This document shows positions 27,864 through 35,286 of a DNA stretch of 64,000 nt, piece after piece (positions within the stretch are counted from its first letter, which is position 1; each line of letters begins with the position of its first letter). The notes beneath the pieces are model-generated. The model saw nothing but the letters and a program-made list of their open reading frames with translations, was not told the DNA's origin and made no database searches. The DNA comes from Pseudomonas denitrificans (nom. rej.). GTDB lineage: Bacteria; Pseudomonadota; Gammaproteobacteria; Pseudomonadales; Pseudomonadaceae. The DNA is taken from the NCBI RefSeq assembly GCF_008807415.1, contig NZ_CP043626.1, positions 4,030,001 to 4,094,000 on the forward strand, in the 5' to 3' direction. The position numbers and the translations under genes were made by a program.

Positions 27864-29285
27864 TCAGAACTTGAGGACGACGAGGCGCGTCTGGGTGAAC
27901 TCGAGCATCCCGTGCTTGCCGTCGTCGCCGCCCAGACCCGAGCGCTTCCAGCCGGCGTGGAAGCCCTGATAGGGGTCGGCAGGCGTGCGGTTGATGTAGA
28001 TCTCGCCAGCCTCGATGTGGTTGGCGACCTTCATGGCGTTGCGGTAGTTCTCGGTGAACAGCACCGAGGACAGGCCGAACTGGTGGTCGTTGGCCATGGC
28101 CAGCGCGTCGTCGAGTGTCTCGTAGGAAAGCACCGGCAGCACCGGGCCGAAGATTTCCTCCTGGACGATCTCCATGTCCTGGCGGCAGCCGCTGAGCAGG
28201 GTCGCCGGGTAGAAGTGGCCGGCGCCCTCGGGCAGCACGCCGCCGCACTCCAGCACGGCGCCTTCGGCCAGCGCGCGCTGGACCTTGGCGTGCACGTCGG
28301 TACGGGCGCGGCCGTATTGCAGCGGTCCCATCAGGCTGGCGTCCTCGGCACGGTTGCCGATGCGCACGGTGGCCATCTTCTCGCGCAGCAGGGCGAGGAA
28401 ACGGTCATGCACGCTGGCCTGCACGTAGACGCGCTCGATGGCGGTGCAAAGCTGGCCGCAGTGGGTGGTCTTGGAGGCGACGATGGCGGTGGCGGCCTTC
28501 TCCAGGTCGGCGTCCGCCTCGATGATCGCCGGGGTCTTGCCGCCCAGTTCCAGGGACGGCTTGGCAATGTTGGCCTTGCAGTAGTCGAGCACGATACGGC
28601 CGGCGCCGACGCTGCCGGTCAGGGTGATCAGGCCGATCTGCGGCTGCTGGCAGAGCACGGCGGCGACGTCGTGATTCATGGTCAGCACGTTCAGCACGCC
28701 TGCGGGCAGGCCGGCTTCCTCGGCGCAACGGGCGATCTCGAAGGCGGAAGTCGGGGTGTTGTTGCTCGGGCGCACCACCACGGTGTTGCCGGTGATCAGC
28801 GCCGGCGCGACCTTGCGCAGGAAGGTATAGACCGGGTAGTTGAACGGGATCAGCGCCGCGACCACGCCGATCGGTTCGCGCTGCAGCAGGATGGTTTCGT
28901 CGGTGGAGTCGCTGGGTATGACTTCGCCTTCGATGCGACGCGCCCATTCGGCGTGGTAGCGGGTGATCTGGCCGGCGTAGAAGGCTTCGCTGCTGGCGTC
29001 GGCCAGGCTCTTGCCGGACTCGGCGGCCAGGGCGGCGCCGATACGATCGGCGTTGCGTTCCAGGGCTTCGGCGAAGCGGCGCAGGTGTTCGCCGCGCTCG
29101 ATGGCCGGCAGGCGGGCCCAGCTGCGCTGGGCGCGGGCGGCGGCTTCGACGGCGTTGCGCACATCGGCCTCGTTCGCGGCCGGCACCTGGGCGACCTGCT
29201 GCTCGGTCGCCGGGTCGAACACGGCGATATGGGCGGAGGAGGCGTCGGCGAAGCGGCCGTCGATGAAGTTTCGATCTGTACGCAT
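27864..29285 (-). CDS. NAD-dependent aldehyde dehydrogenase, AldA (lactaldehyde/glycolaldehyde) type
   Basis: A 473-residue aldehyde dehydrogenase. Features: VAALIPFNYPVYTFLRKVAP (NAD-domain Asn-x-Pro region), TGSVGAGRIV (cofactor loop), LELGGKTPAIIEADADLEKA (catalytic Glu) and THCGQLCTAIERVYVQ (catalytic Cys in GQLC). The C-terminus, GFHAGWKRSGLGGDDGKHGM, is strikingly like E. coli AldA, which oxidises lactaldehyde and glycolaldehyde in deoxy-sugar catabolism. I choose the ATG at 29285 with AGGA 7 nt upstream. First gene of the operon with MFS, dehydratase and GMC genes; its job is likely oxidation of an aldehyde made later in the same pathway. Confidence 0.9.
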   Translation of the reverse strand: MRTDRNFIDGRFADASSAHIAVFDPATEQQVAQVPAANEADVRNAVEAAARAQRSWARLPAIERGEHLRRFAEALERNADRIGAALAAESGKSLADASSEAFYAGQITRYHAEWARRIEGEVIPSDSTDETILLQREPIGVVAALIPFNYPVYTFLRKVAPALITGNTVVVRPSNNTPTSAFEIARCAEEAGLPAGVLNVLTMNHDVAAVLCQQPQIGLITLTGSVGAGRIVLDYCKANIAKPSLELGGKTPAIIEADADLEKAATAIVASKTTHCGQLCTAIERVYVQASVHDRFLALLREKMATVRIGNRAEDASLMGPLQYGRARTDVHAKVQRALAEGAVLECGGVLPEGAGHFYPATLLSGCRQDMEIVQEEIFGPVLPVLSYETLDDALAMANDHQFGLSSVLFTENYRNAMKVANHIEAGEIYINRTPADPYQGFHAGWKRSGLGGDDGKHGMLEFTQTRLVVLKF

Positions 29286-29547
29286 GGTCATGTCCTGTCG
29301 TTCAAGCAAGGCTTCGGGCCGGTGGCGGCCCCACGCAACGACAAGGTGCAGGCTGGCTCATGCAGGCGACGGGCAAGGCGGCGCGGCGCAGGCAGGGAGG
29401 TGACTCTTGTCGTTATCGGTTGGCCGAAGTTTCGACAGGCGCCCGAGTCGCGACAAGCGATTAATAAACCGCCATAACATGCAAAAAACGCAGGTTAGTG
29501 CGCGCAGGAAAGTCGCCACTTCCTACAGGAAATGACGACGGATTCTT
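29286..29547. promoter_or_regulatory. Promoter region of the sugar-acid operon
   Basis: A 262-bp gap between the LysR stop and the AldA-like start, AT-richer near 29455-29490. On the minus strand it contains CCGATAACGACAAG (about 29407-29420), resembling the CA-rich leader motifs seen elsewhere in this block. No clear -10/-35 pair or palindromic operator could be fixed by eye. Confidence 0.35.
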
Positions 29548-30486
29548 TCAGGAAAGACTGATGACGGAGCCCGATCCCGCCAGGTTGCGCTCGGTCATCC
29601 AAACCTCCTGCTGCAACCACTCATGGAAACGCTGGACGTGGGACGGCAACTCCTGCTCCGGCCGGCTCACCCACCAGTAGGACTGGTGCCCCTGCACCTC
29701 GACGTCGAGCATCTGCACCAACTGCCCCGCCGCCAGCTCACGGGCGACCATCTGCCGGTCGGCGATGGTGATGCCCAGCCCGTCGATGGCCGCGCGGATG
29801 GCCATGTCCAACAGGTCGAATTCGTAGCCACCCTGCAGGTCGACGCCCTGGATCTTCGCCGCGTCCAGCCAGTGTCGCCAGGTCAGGAAGCGCTGGTCGT
29901 CGCGGGCCAGCACATGCAGCAAAGTCATGCTGCGCAGGTCGATGTCCTGCTCCTCGCGCTGCGCCAGCAGGCTGGGCGCGCACACTGCGATGTGCCGTTC
30001 GTGCATCAGCAGCGAGCTATCCAGGCCGTCCCATTCGCCATTGCCGAAGCGAATCGCGCAATCCAGCGTGCTGCTCTGCGCAAGGCTGTCCTGCAGGTTG
30101 GTGGTCAGGCTCACTTCCAGGTCAGGGTGCGCTTCGCGCAGGCGCGACAGGCGCGGCAACAGCCAGCGCAGGGCGAAGGTGGGCGGCGCGTTGACCCGCA
30201 GGCGATTGAGGTGGTGGCGCTGCTGGATACCGCGCACTGTCAGCTCGATGCGGTCGAACGAGAGTTGCAGCGCACGCAGCAGTACACGCCCGGCCTCGGT
30301 CAGCTCCAGGTGATGATGCCGGCGCACCAGCAGGCTCTCGCCCAGCTGTTCCTCCAGTTGACGCACCTGGCGGCTGACCGCGCTCTGGGTCACGTTGAGC
30401 AGCTCGGCCGCACGGGTAAAGCTCCCCGTGCTGCCGGCCACTTCGAAGGCTTTCAGCGCATTGAGCGCCGGAATCTTGCGTTTCAC
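29548..30486 (-). CDS. LysR-type regulator, GcvA-like (operon-linked)
   Basis: A 312-residue LysR regulator. The winged-helix domain shows ALNALKAFEVAGSTGSFTRA and ELLNVTQSAVSRQVRQLEEQ; the GcvA-like effector domain follows, with PTFALRWLLPRLSRLREAHP and DCAIRFGNGEWDGLDSSLLM. I choose the GTG at 30486 (GGAAGG just upstream) because homology begins there; the open frame runs 36 codons further. It lies between the porin and the AldA-like operon, all on the same strand, and most likely controls them. It is paralogous to the LysR at 31927-32802. Confidence 0.88.
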   Translation of the reverse strand: MKRKIPALNALKAFEVAGSTGSFTRAAELLNVTQSAVSRQVRQLEEQLGESLLVRRHHHLELTEAGRVLLRALQLSFDRIELTVRGIQQRHHLNRLRVNAPPTFALRWLLPRLSRLREAHPDLEVSLTTNLQDSLAQSSTLDCAIRFGNGEWDGLDSSLLMHERHIAVCAPSLLAQREEQDIDLRSMTLLHVLARDDQRFLTWRHWLDAAKIQGVDLQGGYEFDLLDMAIRAAIDGLGITIADRQMVARELAAGQLVQMLDVEVQGHQSYWWVSRPEQELPSHVQRFHEWLQQEVWMTERNLAGSGSVISLS

Positions 30487-30538
30487 CCACCCTTCCCTGC
30501 CCCGCGGCTTCTGCCGCGCGGGCCTTGTCAGCGCAATA

Positions 30539-31705
30539 TCAGAAGTAATAGCCGACATTCGCGTACAGCTGGTTCTCCCAGTGGCTGGTGCCACCTTCGG
30601 CCAGGCTCTGGGTGTAGTTGCTGCCGCCGATGTACGGATCGTTGCGACCGTTGAGCCACTCCACGGCGATGTACACCGCCTTCACCGAGAAGGAGGTGCC
30701 GAGGATGAAGCGCTGCGAAGTTTTGAAGTCGTCAGCGGACTTGTCGAAGGCGCTGTAGTTGCCATAGACCTTCACGCCGCTGACCCAACCATCGAGGAAA
30801 CTTCCCGGAATGCTGTAGCTCAGGTCTCCGACATACAGGTTACCGCGACTGGCGACGTTGAACGTACCGTCGTACCCACCGAATGTGACTACTTCGTCGC
30901 TCCCCGGATTGCGCGGCGACATCTGCTGGCGCGCTGCCTGCAGTTGCACGCCCCAGGGGCCATTCTGCCCGGCATAGTGAATGGCGTAGGCGTTGCGCCG
31001 GCCATTGTCGTCGGTGTCCTGGTTCTCCAGGCGCGAGGTCAGCGCCGAGAAGCCCACCTCGGATTTCCAATCGCCCAGTTGCAGCGAGCGCGCCAGGCGG
31101 CCGACCAGGATCTGCCGCTCCTTGTTGCGCGAACCATCGCCGACATAGCCATCCGCCGAAGTCACCACGGTGGAATAGGTGGTGCCGTTGCTGGTGCCGT
31201 TGCCCTCCCAGGCGGGGCGGCTATACGCGCCGACCTGCAGGTTCCAGTCGCCCTGCTGCTGGATGTACTTCACGCCCACGTCGTTGACGTCTTCCAGGCC
31301 GATGACGTTGCCGAGGGTCTCGTAGAAGGTGCTGCCGAAGAAGGGTTGCAGACCGAAGGGGATCTGGTTAAGGCCGACCTGGATCTGCCGATCCGGATCG
31401 AACTTGTAACCGATCCAGGCGTACTCGGCGAAGTTCACGTCACCGAAGTGCTGGGTGTACTGGTAGGGATAGTCCTTGCCGTACCAGCGGTAGCGCGCGG
31501 CGCCGATCCAGGTGTCGGAGGTGTAGGTGACGCGCAGCATCGCGGTGTCGATGCCGAACTTCTCGATATCGCGGTCCGGGTCATGATCCCAGCGCGCGCG
31601 CACGGCGCCGCCGATGTCCAGGTTGTCGGTCACCGGCGCGGCGATGGCAGTGGAGCTCAGGGCGAAGAGTGCAGGAAGCAGGAACGGCAGGTGGAGTCTG
31701 GCCAC
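30539..31705 (-). CDS. Outer-membrane porin
   Basis: A 388-residue predicted beta-barrel: signal peptide MARLHLPFLLPALFALSSTA (cleavage after AIA), alternating aromatic beta strands throughout (for example YRWYGKDYPYQYTQHFGD and FAEYAWIGYKFDPDRQIQVG), and a C-terminal Phe in LYANVGYYF, the signal recognised by the outer-membrane assembly machinery. It resembles phosphate-selective or carbohydrate porins of Pseudomonas. The start is GTG at 31705 with GAGG 9-10 nt upstream. Placed upstream of LysR and the sugar-acid operon, so it probably lets that substrate cross the outer membrane. Confidence 0.85.
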   Translation of the reverse strand: MARLHLPFLLPALFALSSTAIAAPVTDNLDIGGAVRARWDHDPDRDIEKFGIDTAMLRVTYTSDTWIGAARYRWYGKDYPYQYTQHFGDVNFAEYAWIGYKFDPDRQIQVGLNQIPFGLQPFFGSTFYETLGNVIGLEDVNDVGVKYIQQQGDWNLQVGAYSRPAWEGNGTSNGTTYSTVVTSADGYVGDGSRNKERQILVGRLARSLQLGDWKSEVGFSALTSRLENQDTDDNGRRNAYAIHYAGQNGPWGVQLQAARQQMSPRNPGSDEVVTFGGYDGTFNVASRGNLYVGDLSYSIPGSFLDGWVSGVKVYGNYSAFDKSADDFKTSQRFILGTSFSVKAVYIAVEWLNGRNDPYIGGSNYTQSLAEGGTSHWENQLYANVGYYF

Positions 31706-31926
31706 GTTGAAGGTGCCTCGGCTGGTTTCTTGTCGTTATTGGAATCGCCCGCGCCCGGTGCTCCCCGGTGCGTGAGCGCGGCCGAAACTAGCCCTTGGCC
31801 GAACCGCCACACAAACGACTAAATCGCAGTCCAAACCCGAGAAAAACGCATATTCCGAAGGCATCGCCACCGTTAGAATCGGCGAAAAAAGCCCGCGCCT
31901 TGAGCGTACTTTCGGATGGCCCCGCC

Positions 31927-32802
31927 ATGCGCAACCTGCCGCCCCTGACCATGCTCCGCGTTTTCGAAGAAGTGGCCCACCACCGCAGTTTCAATCGGGC
32001 GGCCGATGCACTGAACGTCACCCAGGGAGCCGTCAGCCGGCAGATCAAGCAACTGGAGGAATACCTCGGAATCAGCCTTTTCCTACGCACGCCACGCGGC
32101 CTGACACTGACCGAAGCCGGCAGCGCCCTCGCCCCGCACCTGGGTGAAGCCTTCGACCAGATGGAGCGCGCCCTGCAGGCTGTGCGCGTGCCCAACCTGC
32201 GCCAGCGCCTGCGTATCCTCGCGCCACCGACCTGGGGGACACGCTGGCTGTCGCCGCGCCTGCGCAGCTTTCTCAAGCGCTATCCGGACATCAGCCTGAG
32301 CATCACCAACCAGCAGGGCGACGACAGTGCTGGCGAACTGGATTGCCGCATCCGCTTCGGCCTGGAGCAGGCCCCCCACTGCCACAGCGAGTTGCTGGTG
32401 ATGGAGCGCCACATAGCCGTGGCAAGCCCGGAGCTGTTCGACGGCGAACAACCGCCGGAACTGCACGACCACCCGCTGCTGCACATCCTGCACGAAGGCA
32501 AGCGTCTGCGGGTCTGGGAAAACTGGCTGGAAGCGGTCGGCCGCAGCGACGTCGATGCCGCCAGCGGCATCGAATTCAGCACCCTGGACCAGGTCATCCA
32601 TACGGCCCTCGCCGGGGGTGGGCTGGCGGTGATCGACCGGCAGATGATCGAAAGGGAACTGGCCAGCGGCAGCCTGTTGCCGATCACCCCGGTCGAGGTG
32701 ATCGGCCCCTACGGCTATTGGCTGGATATCGCCAGCGACAAGCTGGGCCTGTCGAAAGTGGAGCGCTTTCAGCATTGGCTGAATGTGGAGCGGAATCCGT
32801 GA
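31927..32802 (+). CDS. LysR-type regulator, GcvA-like (divergent from porin)
   Basis: A 291-residue LysR protein: helix-turn-helix in FNRAADALNVTQGAVSRQIK, effector domain from about residue 90 with PTWGTRWLSPRLRSFLKRYP and LDCRIRFGLEQAPHCHSELL. The organisation and many motifs parallel the LysR at 29548-30486, so the pair looks like a duplication. It is divergent from the porin across 221 bp, the classic placement for control of the porin. The frame is open upstream to 31795, but homology begins at the ATG at 31927. Confidence 0.88.
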   Translation: MRNLPPLTMLRVFEEVAHHRSFNRAADALNVTQGAVSRQIKQLEEYLGISLFLRTPRGLTLTEAGSALAPHLGEAFDQMERALQAVRVPNLRQRLRILAPPTWGTRWLSPRLRSFLKRYPDISLSITNQQGDDSAGELDCRIRFGLEQAPHCHSELLVMERHIAVASPELFDGEQPPELHDHPLLHILHEGKRLRVWENWLEAVGRSDVDAASGIEFSTLDQVIHTALAGGGLAVIDRQMIERELASGSLLPITPVEVIGPYGYWLDIASDKLGLSKVERFQHWLNVERNP

Positions 32803-32820
32803 AGCGGCCTTCGCGCGCGT

Positions 32821-32862
32821 AAAAAAAGCCAGGCCCTGACTCACGAAACACCAGGACCTGGC
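32821..32862 (-). terminator. Minus-strand intrinsic terminator without an annotated upstream gene
   Basis: Read on the minus strand, GCCAGGTCCTG, a 13-nt loop, CAGGGCCTGGC, then T7. On that strand the 11-bp stem is complete if one G-U pair is allowed; on the plus strand the same position is a C-A mismatch and there is no T tract. The structure is therefore built for minus-strand RNA, yet no minus-strand gene lies just upstream. Confidence 0.75.
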
Positions 32863-32966
32863 CCAAGACAGAGACGGGAGTAACGGAGCCCCTCGTGAAG
32901 CCTCTGCCGCATGCCTCGACCGGCGTGCACGCCCACTCTTGACACTGCGCCCGTCTCAGTTCTGCC
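32821..32966 (-). ncRNA. Candidate small RNA ending at the orphan terminator
   Basis: The presence of a good minus-strand terminator, with only the plus-strand lipoprotein gene to the right, implies a minus-strand transcript. TAGGAT at 32978-32973 could be its -10 box, giving an RNA of about 146 nt; no good -35 box is visible, so the 5' end is a guess. An open frame of low conservation value crosses the region and its terminator. The segment upstream of the proposed start holds several GGA motifs. I do not recognise it as a known sRNA. Confidence 0.35.
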
Positions 32967-33036
32967 GGAAGCATCCTAGAGTCTGCCGCGACATTTCCTG
33001 TACTCACCTCCCCCCGCAGCATCGCCGGAAGCATCC
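32964..33036. repeat. Direct repeat of GCCGGAAGCATCC
   Basis: Exact 13-mer copies at 32964-32976 and 33024-33036, 60 bp apart (start to start), in the non-coding gap before the SlyB-like gene. Could be paired binding sites for a regulator of the lipoprotein gene or of the candidate minus-strand RNA. Confidence 0.5.
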
Positions 33037-33099
33037 CCTTAACCTCAGGAAACAGGCATGCCAATGAGGGCGCGCCTGCAATTCTCGAGGTACAGAGAC

Positions 33100-33555
33100 A
33101 TGAAACCAGCAACATCCTGGCTCGTCAGCGCCCTGCTCGCCCTTTCCCTCAGCGCTTGCGCAACGGTCGACGCCGGAAACGGCGGCCCGGGCGAGATAGC
33201 AATCCGCAGCGGGCGCATCGAGCAGATCACCTTGACGCAAATGCAGAGCAACCAGGACAGCGGCGTCGGTGCCGTGCTTGGAGGCATCGGTGGTGCAGTA
33301 CTGGGCGGCCTGATTGGCGGCGGAACGGGCAGTGACGTAGCCATGGTGGCTGGCGCAATGGGCGGAGCGCTGGGTGGCGACTACGAGGAAAAGAAACTTT
33401 ACGACCAACCCAAGGAAGCCCAGCAGGTCATCGTGCGCATGCGCAGCGGCGTGCTGGTCTCGGTGACCCAGCCGGTGAACCCCAACCTCGGCCAAGGCAT
33501 GGCGGTGTACATCGAGGGGAGTGGCAACGGGGCGCGTGTCGTTCCCCAAAGCTGA
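33100..33555 (+). CDS. Glycine-zipper outer-membrane lipoprotein (SlyB-like)
   Basis: A 151-residue lipoprotein: signal MKPATSWLVSALLALSLSAC with lipobox LSAC, then a glycine-zipper double segment (GVGAVLGGIGGAVLGGLIGG and VAMVAGAMGGALGGDYEEK) and a C-terminal beta domain (QQVIVRMRSGVLVSVTQPVN). This matches the SlyB/PagP-linked lipoprotein family that stabilises the outer membrane under stress. The ATG at 33100 is preferred over 33058 because the signal peptide begins there. A perfect hairpin follows the stop codon. Confidence 0.87.
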   Translation: MKPATSWLVSALLALSLSACATVDAGNGGPGEIAIRSGRIEQITLTQMQSNQDSGVGAVLGGIGGAVLGGLIGGGTGSDVAMVAGAMGGALGGDYEEKKLYDQPKEAQQVIVRMRSGVLVSVTQPVNPNLGQGMAVYIEGSGNGARVVPQS

Positions 33556-33560
33556 TTACC

Positions 33561-33590
33561 GTAGGCGCCTCTCGTCCGAGAGGCGCCTAC
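33561..33590. terminator. Hairpin between convergent genes
   Basis: Perfect 13-bp stem GTAGGCGCCTCTC/GAGAGGCGCCTAC with a 4-nt loop, between the ends of the SlyB-like gene and the minus-strand RsmN-like gene. Very stable but lacking a T tract; probably a bidirectional barrier. Confidence 0.6.
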
Positions 33591-33602
33591 GCAGGTGGAT
33601 TG

Positions 33603-33851
33603 TCAGATGCGGGGGAGTTTCGACTTGCCGATCGACTCGTCGCGCAACACCTCGATGCAGCGGGGAGCACGAATAGAAAGACGCACCATCACGCCTTTCA
33701 TCGGCGGCCGAGACAGCGACGTGCAAACGCCATCGCCGCGCACCGCCAATTCCTCGCCCCGTAGCGCCGCGAGGATTTCTGCATCGCCTGCATCATCGCC
33801 ACGGAAGATGCGGATTTTCTCCCCGCGGCGGCGGGAAGCTGCCAGTGCCAT
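33603..33851 (-). CDS. RsmN/CsrA-like small RNA-binding protein (divergent)
   Basis: An 82-residue protein that I read as a divergent CsrA-family member. The N-terminal SRRRGEKIRIF (residues 6-16) resembles the CsrA TRRxGE strand, and VMVRLSIRAPRCIEVLRDES (54-73) resembles the CsrA VRIGVxAPxxVxVxREE strand, including Arg70 followed by Asp-Glu at the key RNA-contact position. Between them is an insert with a helix-like stretch (DAGDAEILAALRGEEL), the same architecture as P. aeruginosa RsmN, where two helices are inserted into the CsrA fold. The ATG is only 4 nt from the stop of the efflux channel gene, so it is probably cotranscribed. Family assignment is by eye and unproven. Confidence 0.6.
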   Translation of the reverse strand: MALAASRRRGEKIRIFRGDDAGDAEILAALRGEELAVRGDGVCTSLSRPPMKGVMVRLSIRAPRCIEVLRDESIGKSKLPRI

Positions 33852-33855
33852 CGAA

Positions 33856-35286
33856 CTAGCCCCGCTTCAGCGCGACAGGCTTGAACAGCAGCGCGGCATC
33901 CGCGCCCACCTCGCCGCCCACGGAGAGATACAGCGTGTTGAACGCATTCAGCGAAGCCAGGCGGCTGCTTACCTCCTGCAACTGCCCGTCGAAGAGTTTT
34001 TCTTCCGCCGTGGTGACATCCAGGTAAGTCGAATATCCCCCCTCGTACAGGCGACGCGCCTGCAGCGAGTAGGTCTGCAATGCGCCGACCTGCTGCTCGA
34101 CCGCAGTCAGCTGCGCCGCCGTCTCACGAGTTCCCACCAGCGCATCGTTCACATCGGCCAACGCCGATTGCACCGCGCCTTTGTAGGCGAGCACCGACTG
34201 TTGATACTCGGACTTTGCCTGGAGTACCTGCCCGGAGATGGCACCGGCATCGAACACGGTCTGATTGAGCCCCAGGGCCAGGTTCCAGACCTTGGATGCA
34301 CTCTCGAACAACTGCCCGCTCTCGCCCCGGCTGAAGCCGATCATCCCCGACAGGTTCAGGTCCGGCAGGTACAGCGCCTGCGCCGCGCCGACCATCGCGT
34401 TGCTGGCGACCACAGCCTGTTCGGCCTGCAGCAGGTCAGGGCGTCGCGACAGCAAGGTGGCTGGCAGGGAGTCAGGCACCTTCGGCGCACGCAGGGAGGA
34501 CAGGCGTTCATTGCGCACGATAGGGCCGGGGTTTCGACCGAGCAGCACCGACAGCGAGTTCTCCGCCGCGCTGATCTTCGCTCTCAGGGGAGGCATCGCC
34601 GCCTGGGTCGCCCAGTAGTCGTTCTGTGCCTGGCTGAGCTCGATCTGGCGGATCACTCCGCGGTCATAGCGTTTCTGGAAGATGTCCAGGGCGTCCTTGC
34701 GCGCCTGCGCGGTCTGCTCGGCGATGACGAGCTGCTCGTCCAGTGCCAGCAGGTTGAGGTAGCCCTCGCTGATCGAGCTGGCCAGGCTCAGTGCCACGCC
34801 ACGCTGCGCGTACTGCGCACCGAGCAATTGCGCGCTTGCCGCTTCGCTCTGGCGACGCAGCTTGCCCCAGAGGTCGATCTCCCAGCTGGCATTCAGGCCC
34901 GCCTGGTACTGGTTGCCCACTCCATCGAACCCAGCCAGTGGCGTGCCGACGAACTGGTCACTCCGTGCCCGCTTGGCGCCTGCGCCCGCCCCCAGCTGTG
35001 GGAACAGTCCCGCCCGCACCGTGCGCAACTGGCCACGGAACTTCTCGATGCGCGCGGTGGCGCGTTGCAGGTCGAGGTTATTCGCCAGCCCTTCCTTGAC
35101 CAGCGACGACAGGGTGGAAGAGCCGAACTGGCTCCACCAGGGGCCGTCGACCTGGGACGTGGTGGCGTTCAGGTGCGCCCTGTAAGCCGCCGGCATGGCG
35201 ACCTCGGGGCGTTGATAGTCGGGGCCGACCATGCAGCCGGCCAGGGTCGAGACGGCCAGTCCCAACAAGAGTTTTCTGGCAGTCAT
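33856..35286 (-). CDS. RND efflux outer-membrane channel (OprM/NodT family)
   Basis: A 476-residue outer-membrane factor. Lipoprotein signal MTARKLLLGLAVSTLAGC (lipobox LAGC), then CMVGPDYQRPEV, the usual start of OprM/NodT proteins, and two repeats of the outer-membrane-efflux domain with long helices (SEAASAQLLGAQYAQRG; QIELSQAQNDYWATQAAMPP; LSRRPDLLQAEQAVVASNAM). It forms the trimeric exit duct of a tripartite pump. Its ATG overlaps the pump stop as TGATG (one base shared). The specific Opr type is not decided by sequence reading alone. Confidence 0.92.
   Translation of the reverse strand: MTARKLLLGLAVSTLAGCMVGPDYQRPEVAMPAAYRAHLNATTSQVDGPWWSQFGSSTLSSLVKEGLANNLDLQRATARIEKFRGQLRTVRAGLFPQLGAGAGAKRARSDQFVGTPLAGFDGVGNQYQAGLNASWEIDLWGKLRRQSEAASAQLLGAQYAQRGVALSLASSISEGYLNLLALDEQLVIAEQTAQARKDALDIFQKRYDRGVIRQIELSQAQNDYWATQAAMPPLRAKISAAENSLSVLLGRNPGPIVRNERLSSLRAPKVPDSLPATLLSRRPDLLQAEQAVVASNAMVGAAQALYLPDLNLSGMIGFSRGESGQLFESASKVWNLALGLNQTVFDAGAISGQVLQAKSEYQQSVLAYKGAVQSALADVNDALVGTRETAAQLTAVEQQVGALQTYSLQARRLYEGGYSTYLDVTTAEEKLFDGQLQEVSSRLASLNAFNTLYLSVGGEVGADAALLFKPVALKRG

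Noticed and set aside
32684..33115. 143-codon minus-strand frame crossing the orphan terminator region
   Set aside because: It runs through the terminator stem and into the LysR gene; composition does not look coding, so an RNA gene is the better reading.
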